This document shows, one piece after another, positions 28,714 through 37,986 of a stretch of DNA of 64,000 bases. The position numbers were made by a program, and so were the translations under genes. The stretch comes from Shewanella sp. VB17 (GTDB lineage: Bacteria; Pseudomonadota; Gammaproteobacteria; Enterobacterales; Shewanellaceae). Below the pieces are notes generated by a model that saw only the letters and a list, made by a program, of their open reading frames with translations, ran no database searches and was not told the DNA's origin. The stretch spans positions 62,001 through 126,000 of the forward strand of contig NZ_JABRVS010000001.1 in the NCBI RefSeq assembly GCF_013248905.1, written 5' to 3'. Numbering within the stretch: position 1 is the stretch's first letter; the number at the start of each line of letters is the position of its first letter.

Positions 28714-28814
28714 ACCCTCATCATTATGAGCATAAAATGAATGAAAACATCATTAGTAACAGCAAGAGCGACTAGGTCTAATTCTTTACATTATCCATTC
28801 TGCGTTTATCAAAA

Positions 28815-28849
28815 TTTATGTTTGTTAGATAATATCTAACAAACATAAA
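28815..28849. repeat. Perfect 16-bp inverted repeat upstream of GH3
   Basis: Arms TTTATGTTTGTTAGAT (28815-28830) and its exact complement (28834-28849) flank a 3-base centre. It lies about 100 bases upstream of the GH3 start. It shares TTGTTAGATAA with the palindrome at 27105-27120. Without a T-run it reads best as a protein-binding site, or as a structured recombination or repeat element. Confidence 0.7.
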
Positions 28850-28928
28850 AGGTAGCATAACAATAAGATTTGTCTATTTTACAAATGAAAATGCACGTAA
28901 CTCATTATATTTAAATATTTTTAAGTAT

Positions 28929-28944
28929 CTTGTTGGATAACAAG
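28929..28944. repeat. Palindrome CTTGTTGGATAACAAG, upstream of GH3
   Basis: The direct near-copy (15 of 16 bases) of 27105-27120, in the same orientation, so the pair brackets GH3 and its upstream region at about 1.8 kb spacing. Confidence 0.6.
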
Positions 28945-29056
28945 TTTTCATCACTTCATCCCCTATTTGACACTTATTTTTGACTAATTCTAACTGACAC
29001 TAACAGAATATAGGATATCTATAAATAGACACACATCTGAGTTTACAACCAAAAAA

Positions 29057-29497
29057 TCAACAAGGTGATGGACTCACGTTATACACATCTGGTTGCCACA
29101 CTTGCATCAACACCTCAGGATTAGGCACAGCTTTAAAACCGAATTGAGCATATAAACCATGAGCATCTCGTGTCGCCAACACCATCCGCCTTAAGCCTTG
29201 TAGATCTGGATGTGAGATGATATCGGTCATCAGCATTTTACTTAAGCCTAAGCCACGATATTCATCAAGAATAAACACATCAGCTAAATAAGCGTAGGTC
29301 GCCCTATCTGTGATCATACGCGCAAAACCCACTTGTTCATTAGCATCGGTAAACACACCAAAGCAAAGTGAATGAGCCAGCGCTTTTTGTAACACAGATT
29401 TAGGCATATTTTTGGCCCAATAACTTTGACAAATAAACCCGTGAATAACATCAATATCCATCTCACCCAAATCTTTACTTATCCTATACTTACGCAT
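29057..29497 (-). CDS. GNAT-family N-acetyltransferase
   Basis: A 146-residue acetyltransferase. The acetyl-CoA loop is DEYRGLGLSKMLM (Q/RxxGxG/A form), preceded by the strand ATYAYLADVFIL. It resembles the small stand-alone acetyltransferases common in Shewanella. The substrate is not evident. The roughly 110 bases before its neighbour rlmF carry nothing notable. Confidence 0.85.
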   Translation of the reverse strand: MRKYRISKDLGEMDIDVIHGFICQSYWAKNMPKSVLQKALAHSLCFGVFTDANEQVGFARMITDRATYAYLADVFILDEYRGLGLSKMLMTDIISHPDLQGLRRMVLATRDAHGLYAQFGFKAVPNPEVLMQVWQPDVYNVSPSPC

Positions 29498-29630
29498 AAA
29501 AAACGCCTTATCCCTTAATCATCATCGCCTAAGTTAACGAGCAGCGTAACACGGGCCAGTAACCAACCCCACCAGCAAGTTATTAGATGAAATCTGAGCC
29601 ATTACTGCTAAAAATAAACGAAATAATCTA

Positions 29631-30797
29631 TTAAATTCGATATTTCGCCCATAGTTTATGTTGTTTAGGGGTTAAAAAACTCCAGACCAATACGCGAGTG
29701 AGTTTATTTCCTTGCGCCATATCGATAGTCTTGATGGTAACCGCACCCACTTTTTCCAGCGCGGTATAACAAGGTTTTATATTTTCTTTCTTAGAGACTA
29801 AACTTGTAAACCACAGGCATTGGGTGGCAAACTCTTTACTCTCATAAATCATATTATTCAGAAACTGCTTCTCCCCGCCATCACACCAAAGTTCAGCTTT
29901 TTGACCGCCAAAGTTAAGTTCGCTGCCACTGGCCCCAAATTCAGTGTTGTGCCCCTTAGCCACTCTGTTAGCGGTCAAATTTGCGATCTTACGTTGGCTG
30001 CCTGCACTTGCCTCTGCCAACGATGAATGAAACGGTGGGTTACACAAGGTGACATCAAATCGGTCTGTAGCACTGATAATACCTTGAAACACATGCTGAT
30101 GATCATGTTGCAACCGAGTTTCTAGCTTACCTTGTAAGCAAGTATTGGCTTCAACAATGGCGTTAACATTAGATAATGATAACGGATCAACATCACTGGC
30201 CACAAAACGCCAACCATAGGCCTGAATACCTAATAATGGATAAATACCATTTGCGCCAGTACCTACATCTAATACGTTAATTTTCATTAGCTTAGAGTTA
30301 ATCTTCGGAATATAAGCATCCAGAGTAACGTGTTCGGCACCACTCATACTCTCCTTATTTTGACCAACATCAACTCCAGCCAAAAGATCGGCAATATAAT
30401 GAATATAATCCACCCTTCCTGGTATTGGTGGACAAAGAAAACCTTCTGGAATATTCCAAATGGCTATTTGATAATACTGTTTCAGTAATGCAGCATTTAA
30501 CGCTTTAACCGCCTGTGGATTAGCAAAATCGATGGATAAATTGCCATAAGGATTAGGCCTGACATAAGGAGTTAATTCTGGACTGGCTTGCGTTAGCTTG
30601 TCAAAATCATAACCATCACGATGAAGGTTACGTAAATGCAACCCATTCTTTTTATGACCTGCGACTCTTTCTAGGTGAGAGACAGTATTAAGCTTACTCA
30701 CAGCTGCTTTCTGTGTTGTTTGTTTTACTCTCCTTACACCATTTTTTTTCAGTCTAGTTGTTGGCTTCTGGCTTGATTTGGAACTTGGCTTGGTCAT
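29631..30797 (-). CDS. rlmF: 23S rRNA m6A1618 methyltransferase
   Basis: RlmF adds a methyl group to N6 of A1618 in 23S rRNA, using S-adenosylmethionine. The adenine-methyltransferase motif NPPF occurs in VTLCNPPFHSS, and the AdoMet-binding motif I is VLDVGTGANGIYPLLG. A basic N-terminal tail (KPTTRLKKNGVRRVKQ) is usual for the family. The start at 30797 (MTKPSSKSS) is more likely than the ATG 39 bases upstream. Confidence 0.93.
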   Translation of the reverse strand: MTKPSSKSSQKPTTRLKKNGVRRVKQTTQKAAVSKLNTVSHLERVAGHKKNGLHLRNLHRDGYDFDKLTQASPELTPYVRPNPYGNLSIDFANPQAVKALNAALLKQYYQIAIWNIPEGFLCPPIPGRVDYIHYIADLLAGVDVGQNKESMSGAEHVTLDAYIPKINSKLMKINVLDVGTGANGIYPLLGIQAYGWRFVASDVDPLSLSNVNAIVEANTCLQGKLETRLQHDHQHVFQGIISATDRFDVTLCNPPFHSSLAEASAGSQRKIANLTANRVAKGHNTEFGASGSELNFGGQKAELWCDGGEKQFLNNMIYESKEFATQCLWFTSLVSKKENIKPCYTALEKVGAVTIKTIDMAQGNKLTRVLVWSFLTPKQHKLWAKYRI

Positions 30798-30877
30798 AAA
30801 ATGTCTTATGTAATTAACGATACACGCTAACAACAATCATATAAAAAATTAACAACCCCACGGATTAGGCTGATAGC

Positions 30878-31306
30878 CTAATCGTAAAGGTATTTAGTAA
30901 ACAGCAAATTAATAATTGATTCTTTACCCGTCTCTTGCTTAATAAGACGATTAACCTCTTCATAGCATTCACGGCGGATCTCCTCACGCCCGGTTAAGGA
31001 TTTGACCTTATCTGCCGTTTTACTACCCAAGATCTCAATAATTGCCGCACGTAGAAGGGGGTCATGATGTTCAATGGCAACAAGATCCATGGGAGACTTG
31101 ACCATGAGTTCAATACTGATTTTAACAAACCCTAGCTTCCTTCCACTTGATAGGTAGTTCGTGACGATATCGGGATCGAAACCATAATAAGCATATTCCT
31201 CAACCGCTGCTTCCTCAACTTCTTGAGGCACTTCATCTTCAGCGCTTACCCCAAAACTAAAGAGGCTGACAGTAAGAATAAACAATAAAAATATCATTTT
31301 TTGCAT
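30878..31306 (-). CDS. Stand-alone FliL-like protein
   Basis: A secreted or membrane-anchored protein with a hydrophobic leader (MQKMIFLLFILTVSLFSFGV). After an acidic linker, the rest resembles the C-terminal stomatin-like domain of FliL: YVKISIELMVKS-type strand (here FVKISIELMVKSPMD), then HHDPLLRAAIIEILGSKTAD and LIKQETGKESIINLLFTKYL. FliL steadies stators around the motor. Here it sits beside ubiC, outside any flagellar operon. Upstream in-frame ATGs at 31336 and 31384 are possible starts; none has a good ribosome site. Confidence 0.72.
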   Translation of the reverse strand: MQKMIFLLFILTVSLFSFGVSAEDEVPQEVEEAAVEEYAYYGFDPDIVTNYLSSGRKLGFVKISIELMVKSPMDLVAIEHHDPLLRAAIIEILGSKTADKVKSLTGREEIRRECYEEVNRLIKQETGKESIINLLFTKYLYD

Positions 31307-31479
31307 CAAAAAAGCATCAAGTGCACATTTTTTCATATTGAAAGTTTCCATTTCAAACACTATTAAACTGAGCATTGAGTACAACTTTTTAAAACCTGTG
31401 CTCGCGGATCTTTCTGACTATCTCACCCTAGCATGTTAGACTGCATCTGTTTACAAGTCAGCATTGTACCGAGAATTAG

Positions 31480-32043
31480 ATGAGTGTAACTAGGTTAATC
31501 TTCCCATATGGTGAAGCTATTCAGTGGCTTTCACCAGATCAAACCAATCAACTTCCCACATCTCCTTTAACAGATTGGCTCCTCTCTAATGGAAGTTTAA
31601 CTCAAAAATTACGATCTCACTGTGTTGAATTTGAAGTAAAAATACTAGCTGAAGATATGTTAGCTCCTTTTAATGGTGAATGCCTCACTGCCAACCAGTC
31701 TTGGGTACGTGAGGTCTTACTTTGTCTAGATGGGATCCCGTGGATTTTTGCTCGCACCTTAATTCCGATAAGTTTATTTCAACAACAACAATTCAATTTT
31801 GTGAACTTAGGTACTCGTCCATTAGGAGAGTTGTTATTTTCGAGTGATACTTTCTCACTAGGAAAAATAGAAATTGCTCACTTTACACCTTGCCATAAAC
31901 TCACCCAGTTACTGGCACCCCTTGAGCAAACGCCCACTCAAGAATTATGGGGACGACGCAGATATTTTTGCCATCATGACGAACAACTTATTGTCAGTGA
32001 AATTTTTCTTCCCGCCGCCCGCCGCTTGATAGAAGCAATGTGA
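31480..32043 (+). CDS. ubiC: Chorismate--pyruvate lyase
   Basis: UbiC makes 4-hydroxybenzoate from chorismate, the first committed step of ubiquinone synthesis. The 187-residue protein has the typical pattern WVREVLLCLDGIPWIFARTL, then LGTRPLGELLF and WGRRRYFCHHDEQLIVSEIF. It is divergent from the FliL-like gene. No ubiA follows on this strand. Confidence 0.9.
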   Translation: MSVTRLIFPYGEAIQWLSPDQTNQLPTSPLTDWLLSNGSLTQKLRSHCVEFEVKILAEDMLAPFNGECLTANQSWVREVLLCLDGIPWIFARTLIPISLFQQQQFNFVNLGTRPLGELLFSSDTFSLGKIEIAHFTPCHKLTQLLAPLEQTPTQELWGRRRYFCHHDEQLIVSEIFLPAARRLIEAM

Positions 32044-32184
32044 ATTAAACAAAACGATTCTTAATGCTATATCTAAGCCACTTCAAAGTGCTCGTTGCAG
32101 AGTCTCCATAGGATGGCTGAATAAGGCAATGATTGAAACAATCGTTTATTCCTTCGTCGATATGACTAACACAGTGCAGATATA

Positions 32185-34824
32185 CTACGGAAACTCCCGC
32201 AGAGTACGGCGAGAAGCAAGAGATAAACGACTCAATCTTACTAACGCCAACAAACATAAGCCCAATAAGCCAAGGCTACCACCACTTGAACCACTCGATA
32301 CTTGGGGTGAAACAAGGGTAAGCGAGTTAATATTACTACTCTTTATCCCCTCACCATCGGTTACCGTTAAGGTCACACTATAAGTATCGACACTCGTATA
32401 AGTGTGGCTTGGTGACGACTCATTACTCATTTGCCCATCACCAAAGTCCCATAAGTACGAGTAGTTACCATCACCACCAGACACTGTCGCACTGAAAGCC
32501 ACAGTATTATCAGCCCCCTGACTTGAGCTAAAACTCACAATCAAACTCGAGGGAGTAATTGTTATACCACTATAATTAAACTGTACCGTGGCCATTGAAG
32601 AGTCTGCATTTTGAGATGTAATATTCATCGTCAAACCTAACTTAGGTAATATAATCCCAGATGCAGGCTGGCTAGGTGCACTATAATCGATATTATCATC
32701 AAAAGTCGAAGTCGATAGCAAATGATTATCGCCAAAATAGCTCGACTGATCAAACTGGCTAAAAGTGGCATCACGTACTTGGATATTTGAGTTTCTAGTG
32801 CCAATTACATTTTGATCTGCATCAATAACACCGATTAATCCCGCACCTGGATGTGAATTTGAACTGTTACCTCCATAGCTAAAGTTTTCCAACCAGAGTA
32901 AGACTCCAGGCTCATAAGAATGGCTAGGTAAACCTAGATCAACTCCATTATAGCTACGTAATTGCACAATATAGCGACGCTCAGCTCCAGGCCGTTCATT
33001 ATCAATTCGAGTAAAACCTGCCAACAACATCTTACCTGCTGTTTCAGCGTCATCAGCATAAACTAATGTAGCACTTTGCTTAACCTGCACGTCATCAATG
33101 GCTATACCATATTCACTCACGGATTGATCGGTAATGTAAACTAACTTGACTTCAGCATTAGAACGTCCAGAAAATGCGCTAATATCATATTCCAAATCAA
33201 CCCAATTGTTGACCCCTTCTGCTCCTATGATGTCAGACGAACTACCGGTAAGAATATTTCTCGCATTATTAATCGAATTACTGTTCTTTGTATAATTTCC
33301 AGCAACGACAACACCGTCTATCATTACTTGAACATAGTCATAGTTAACCTCAATATTCCAATGTGCTTTCATGGTTAAGGTTAAGGGAGTCTGACTTGGC
33401 AGGTCTATATCAAATGACAATGCATTATCAATCAGATTGCCCTGATCTGAATAATATTGATAACTATCACCATAGGGCTGCTTAAAAGGAATCGTAGCCA
33501 CAGGCAGTGGAATCGATATTTGATTGACCAACGAATAATTGACTGCTTCATTGAGCACAGCCTCAACACCTGAGTCGCCGATAGAGTCCAGTAATATCTC
33601 CTGCTCGTTAACCCAGCGTCCCTTATACCGCCCCTGCAAGTAAGATCTCGCATATGGACTAAATCCTGTAGGCTGAGTTCCTGCAATAGTGCCTGCCCAG
33701 CCACCACCAGACATCACGGACCAAGAGCCGACCGGAGAGCCTTTACCTACATTACTAGTATCATACTCATCAGGTAACCCTAAAACATGACCAAGTTCGT
33801 GCACCACAACGCCCGCTGCAGAGTCAATAGGTTGAACTGTATAACTAAAAACTTTTAATCCTGTCCCGGGAATGGTGTAACCAAGAGAACTGCCATTATA
33901 GACAAAAAAACGATGCGACCAGATAGCATTCGCGCCTAATACCCCTCCACCAGATTCCTCTCCGATACTTGAGTGAAACAACATCACATGATCAATATTG
34001 CCATCAGGTTCATCAACATTGCCATCTCCATCTAAATCCAACGGATCTTCCACATCATAACCAGCAAGCTCACTGGGGGACATGCCAGCAACCGCCATCG
34101 TCACCGCCTCTTTAACCAACTCTGGCACTGCAGTATCACGCTTATTATTGGCATTATCACTCCCCCCATAAAACGAGGCATTATTAGCAGCGGTAAACCA
34201 ACCTTTTACCTCGCCAGTCAAAAAGAAACTGTCCCCAGATACCGCCTGATAATACTGATACGCGGTTAACAAGTTTTGCCCTTGGGGACCGATAAAGCCT
34301 GCTGGGGAGAAAATCAGACTCTCATAATGAGAACTTGGATAACTCGGGTAGTACATTGGCGTATCGCTCGCTGAAAGACGATTATTATCATAAGGAAGAT
34401 CAGGGAAATCAATGAGTACAGCAAGTACTTTGACGGTTTTAGTGACTAAGGAGTCAGCGACAGAGGTTGACGCAACACCTTGAGCAAACAACTCACTTTT
34501 ATTTTTAACAACATGGTTATTGATAGATTTTAACCTTTGCTGCTCAAAATTCGCTCTCAGCAGCTCGCCTTTATTTTGGGCACTATTAACACTATGGGTA
34601 TAAGCCTCAACGGCAGCACGTTTATCTTCTGCGCTGGCAGACTCCGATATCTCACCTCGCTTGATTAACCAGTATAAAATCTGTTCCTTATTTATGACAC
34701 CTGGATCTGCCAACGTTGCTTTTGATAAATCAAGCGGTTTAGCCACAACAAGAATACTCATTAATAATAAGTTAATCAAAAGACATACACTCAAAAGCAT
34801 GCCCCTGCTATTTGTCAGCCCCAT
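32185..34824 (-). CDS. Secreted M6-family metalloprotease with PKD domain and GlyGly-CTERM-like tail
   Basis: An 879-residue immune-inhibitor-A-like protease. The ATG at 34824 has an excellent AAGGAGGT site. A signal peptide (MLLSVCLLINLLLMSILVVA) is followed by a propeptide, then the zinc site HELGHVLGLPDE beginning at His342, the M6 beta-sandwich region, a PKD domain near 780-850 (YLWDFGDGQMSNESSPSHTY), and a C-terminal SSGGSLGLLGLCLLALVRL plus Arg-rich end. That tail fits the GlyGly-CTERM sorting signal cut by rhombosortase after type II secretion. Confidence 0.9.
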   Translation of the reverse strand: MGLTNSRGMLLSVCLLINLLLMSILVVAKPLDLSKATLADPGVINKEQILYWLIKRGEISESASAEDKRAAVEAYTHSVNSAQNKGELLRANFEQQRLKSINNHVVKNKSELFAQGVASTSVADSLVTKTVKVLAVLIDFPDLPYDNNRLSASDTPMYYPSYPSSHYESLIFSPAGFIGPQGQNLLTAYQYYQAVSGDSFFLTGEVKGWFTAANNASFYGGSDNANNKRDTAVPELVKEAVTMAVAGMSPSELAGYDVEDPLDLDGDGNVDEPDGNIDHVMLFHSSIGEESGGGVLGANAIWSHRFFVYNGSSLGYTIPGTGLKVFSYTVQPIDSAAGVVVHELGHVLGLPDEYDTSNVGKGSPVGSWSVMSGGGWAGTIAGTQPTGFSPYARSYLQGRYKGRWVNEQEILLDSIGDSGVEAVLNEAVNYSLVNQISIPLPVATIPFKQPYGDSYQYYSDQGNLIDNALSFDIDLPSQTPLTLTMKAHWNIEVNYDYVQVMIDGVVVAGNYTKNSNSINNARNILTGSSSDIIGAEGVNNWVDLEYDISAFSGRSNAEVKLVYITDQSVSEYGIAIDDVQVKQSATLVYADDAETAGKMLLAGFTRIDNERPGAERRYIVQLRSYNGVDLGLPSHSYEPGVLLWLENFSYGGNSSNSHPGAGLIGVIDADQNVIGTRNSNIQVRDATFSQFDQSSYFGDNHLLSTSTFDDNIDYSAPSQPASGIILPKLGLTMNITSQNADSSMATVQFNYSGITITPSSLIVSFSSSQGADNTVAFSATVSGGDGNYSYLWDFGDGQMSNESSPSHTYTSVDTYSVTLTVTDGEGIKSSNINSLTLVSPQVSSGSSGGSLGLLGLCLLALVRLSRLSLASRRTLREFP

Positions 34825-35238
34825 CAGCGTGACCTCCTTCCAATTAACCAAATAAGCATCATTTTAAATTAGGCCTTTATTCGTCCAACAAATTCCAATT
34901 TGATTAAAATAGCCCTTTATTCTCATATAAAGTTTAGACCTTAGTTAGCTCATCTACACACTTAAGGAGACATAGTCCGCTACATTAAATTGTCTTGTTC
35001 ACACTTAGGTAATGAACTCAACGATTTAGTTTCGTCAGTGAAAGAGCGACATAGTGAGTAATGGTATAAACATATCCGCCAATAAGGACATGAAAAACAC
35101 CTTTAAAGCCTCGACAACAATGAAAACAATAGGGCCTTCGTGAAATTGATAGCGTAAATAACCTCAGTCGAAGTGCGAAAAAGGGACGAAGGCTGTTATA
35201 CTTGCCGCTTCCCTTTATACCTCTAAAAAAAAGAAACC
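34825..35238. other. Intergenic region between divergent protease and transporter genes
   Basis: About 410 bases with no credible gene. It must hold the promoters of the leftward protease and the rightward transporter. No clear operator or hairpin was seen. Confidence 0.45.
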
Positions 35239-36768
35239 ATGCTCTATCTTTTAACCAGCTGTATTGCACTCTTACTCGGCCCACTTTTCTATCGTTATTT
35301 AACGGCACAAAATGGACTCCAAAAAGGGCTCGATGGATTTATATTCGTCTCATTAGGCGGACTTGTTCTTGTGCATATTTTACCTGAGCTACTGGAACAT
35401 GGTGGATTTTCAGCCATTATCTTCGTCATCATCGGCTTGTGGGGCCCAACTGCTAGTGAGAAATTATTCCATCGCTATTCTGATGTCACACATAACCTGA
35501 CACTGACTTTAGGCATAGGTGGGCTTTTACTACATACCATTACTGATGGCGGGGCTATTGTCTTGGCTCAACAAGGTGATAGCTCGATATTACTGGCTTT
35601 AGGTGTCATATTGCATAGGTTACCAGTAGGGTTGGCTATATGGTGGCTACTTAAACCCCAGGTAGGGGCTCGCTGGGCGATGGTGGTTTTAACCGCGATG
35701 ATGATATTAACTGGCTTGGGTTATTTTGCTGGTGAACAACTGCTGACACATTTAAGTTTAGATAATACGGTTTATTTACAAGCCTTCGTAACAGGTTCAA
35801 TCTTACACGTGGTGTTACATCAACCTCATGGTCAAAGCCACACAGATCAACAAGGTCAATACGAGTATCAAGCAGGCATAGGCAGTCTTTTGGGAATTGT
35901 ATTACTCATTTTACTACTAATGATGGATTCTGGCGGACACGAAACACATCATCACGACCATAGTGTCGAGCAACTTGCTGATTGGATTATGACCTTAGCT
36001 CCTGTGCTACTTATCACTTATACAGTGGCAAGCTTAAGGTACCGCTTCGGTCTCTCACCTAACAACGACTCTTTAGGCAAGAGATGGCTACAACGCTTAG
36101 CGGGACCCGAAGCATTGATCATTACAGCACTATTACTCGGCCCAATATTGGCAATACTACAATTTATAGGGCTATTGATGATAGGCATCATATTAACGCT
36201 GGCTAAAATTGAGCCCATAGATCCACATCTTCGCTTACCACAATCAGCAGTACGTTTTGGATTTTCTCACTTAGTCGATCGTAGCGCTCCTTGGATCATA
36301 CTCAGTCTGATTTTAGCCAATCTAATCGGACACCCTTCAGTACCACTATCTAACCCTATCACTCAAGTCGCAGTACTTCTCTTGGTATTCTTACCCATGA
36401 GATTCTGTAACTTAGGCGGAGCTGTATTGGCACTGTCTCTAGCATACAGTGGCTGGAGCACAGAAGCTGTCATGCTGGTTCTATTAGTCGCCCCTGTGTT
36501 CAATTTAACCCAGCTTAAATTGATGAACTGGGGTTTACGCAGTGTATTGCTGATTGTAATTACCATCAATTTAGTCGCTATCAACATTATCCAACCTCAA
36601 TGGGATGCTATAACGATACTCCCCGATAGCATCAATACACTTTCTTTGACTGTACTTGCTGGCCTATTTGCCGCTAGCCTACTGCGCTTAGGTCCAAGAA
36701 AATTTATAGCAAGAATTATGCATCTAAAACCTCAAGCTCACTCACATGAACATGGCCATAAACATTAA
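35239..36768 (+). CDS. ZIP-like metal transporter with an extra C-terminal membrane domain
   Basis: A 509-residue polytopic membrane protein. Residues 1-235 show ZIP features: HTITDG at 99-104 and HRLPVGLAI at 126-134, giving the metal-binding helices. A His-rich linker (GHETHHHDHS) follows. The second half (about 250-490) adds several membrane segments, including VDRSAPWIILSLILANLIG and FLPMRFCNLGGAVLALSL, reminiscent of ArsP/COG0701-type permeases, and ends in HSHEHGHKH. ZIP proteins usually have 250-350 residues, so this appears to be a fusion. Direction of transport is uncertain. Confidence 0.72.
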   Translation: MLYLLTSCIALLLGPLFYRYLTAQNGLQKGLDGFIFVSLGGLVLVHILPELLEHGGFSAIIFVIIGLWGPTASEKLFHRYSDVTHNLTLTLGIGGLLLHTITDGGAIVLAQQGDSSILLALGVILHRLPVGLAIWWLLKPQVGARWAMVVLTAMMILTGLGYFAGEQLLTHLSLDNTVYLQAFVTGSILHVVLHQPHGQSHTDQQGQYEYQAGIGSLLGIVLLILLLMMDSGGHETHHHDHSVEQLADWIMTLAPVLLITYTVASLRYRFGLSPNNDSLGKRWLQRLAGPEALIITALLLGPILAILQFIGLLMIGIILTLAKIEPIDPHLRLPQSAVRFGFSHLVDRSAPWIILSLILANLIGHPSVPLSNPITQVAVLLLVFLPMRFCNLGGAVLALSLAYSGWSTEAVMLVLLVAPVFNLTQLKLMNWGLRSVLLIVITINLVAINIIQPQWDAITILPDSINTLSLTVLAGLFAASLLRLGPRKFIARIMHLKPQAHSHEHGHKH

Positions 36769-36834
36769 AAATGAATAAATCACAGCTTAGACATTAAAAG
36801 AAGAAATTGGTTAATTAGACTTAGCGAACATGAC

Positions 36835-37257
36835 CTAATCAGAAGTATGATCATGGGTGATAACCCAGCGACCATCAAACTTTTCAACCAGTAGGGTAAA
36901 TATACCACTAGGTTGATCTTTGGTTCGAGTTAACTGCCAACGGCCAATAACCATTCCAGCATCATTACTTAGCATTCTGATCTCTTTTATGGTGAACTGC
37001 AAAGTACCTAAACTGGCTTTATCAGGGTAATTCTTTTTGTAGGCGGCTAACGTCTCCTTCCAACCATAGCGAAGCTTATCACCAGATACGAAACCCATCT
37101 TTTCACTATTCCAATAGCCTTGCATATAGCCATCAAGATCACCACTATTCCATGCGTCTTGTTGATCCATCAAGACCTGAGTAATATCATCACTCGGTAT
37201 AGCAGAAACACTAAAAGTGATCAGCATTAAGGCCGTGATAATTCCATTTTTAATCAT
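36835..37257 (-). CDS. Exported SnoaL/NTF2-like protein (DUF4440 type)
   Basis: A 140-residue protein with a signal peptide (IITALMLITFSVSAIP) and a single NTF2-like domain: QQDAWNSGDLDGYMQGYW is the typical first helix, and GMVIGRWQLTRTKDQPSGIF with WVITHDHTSD the later strands. Such proteins bind small hydrophobic molecules or act as simple enzymes. No partner gene is evident. Confidence 0.8.
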   Translation of the reverse strand: MIKNGIITALMLITFSVSAIPSDDITQVLMDQQDAWNSGDLDGYMQGYWNSEKMGFVSGDKLRYGWKETLAAYKKNYPDKASLGTLQFTIKEIRMLSNDAGMVIGRWQLTRTKDQPSGIFTLLVEKFDGRWVITHDHTSD

Positions 37258-37371
37258 TGTTTCTCCAGTAATTGTATAGCCTATAATAAGATATAATATC
37301 TTAATTCACGATCACATACTGTTATATTTCTGTTAGAGGTTTATTCCGATTTAAAAGTTGAGAGTATTGAT

Positions 37372-37929
37372 ATGTATCAAAAACTGTGTAAATTATTTTT
37401 GAAATTAACTGGTTGGAAAATCTCTGGTTCATTTCCTACCCAATTACAGTTTATCGCCATCGTAGGACCACATACCAGTAATTGGGATTTTATTATCGGC
37501 GTCATTGCCAGAGGTGCACTTAACGTAAAAATTAATTTTTTGGGTAAACATCAGCTTTTTATTCCACCTTGGGGGTGGATTTTTAGAGCCATGGGAGGAG
37601 CACCTGTAGATAGACGTAAGAATAATAATTTAGTCGATGCTGCCGTACAACTTTTTCAGAATAACCCAACATTCTCACTCGCATTGACGCCTGAAGGCAC
37701 CCGTAGTCCAGTGACACGCTGGAAGACTGGGTTTTACCATATTGCCAGTCAAGCCAATATCCCAATAATCACCGTTGGTTTAGATTTTGGTCGCAAAACT
37801 GTTATCATTGCAAAAGAAATGTCAACCACTGACGATATGCAACAAGATATGGATAAAATCATCCGTTTCTACCGATCAATCCAAGGTTGTCATCCAAAAA
37901 TCATTCCAGATTTTTCCCAAGAAAAATAA
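37372..37929 (+). CDS. 1-acyl-sn-glycerol-3-phosphate acyltransferase-like protein
   Basis: A 185-residue PlsC-family acyltransferase. The catalytic HX4D motif is H34-TSNW-D39, and the phosphate-binding motif is PEGTRS at about 108-113. There is no N-terminal membrane anchor beyond a hydrophobic patch. Similar short proteins are common in marine gammaproteobacteria and are thought to acylate lysophospholipid-like substrates. It is the last chromosomal gene before the secretion system begins. Confidence 0.85.
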   Translation: MYQKLCKLFLKLTGWKISGSFPTQLQFIAIVGPHTSNWDFIIGVIARGALNVKINFLGKHQLFIPPWGWIFRAMGGAPVDRRKNNNLVDAAVQLFQNNPTFSLALTPEGTRSPVTRWKTGFYHIASQANIPIITVGLDFGRKTVIIAKEMSTTDDMQQDMDKIIRFYRSIQGCHPKIIPDFSQEK

Positions 37930-37986
37930 ACATCCTCCTCAAGCAAAGCTTAAGTGCAGCATAATAAAATATATAGCTCGTGATGT

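Noticed and set aside
28834..28941. Possible integron attC site upstream of GH3
   Set aside because: ATCTAAC at the left and GTTGGAT at the right fit the core boxes, but inner L-box pairing is poor and no integrase is in the window; kept only as a hint in the palindrome finding.
35018..35308. 96-codon frame antisense to the start of the ZIP-like gene
   Set aside because: It overlaps the start of a well-supported gene, has no family resemblance and no ribosome site.
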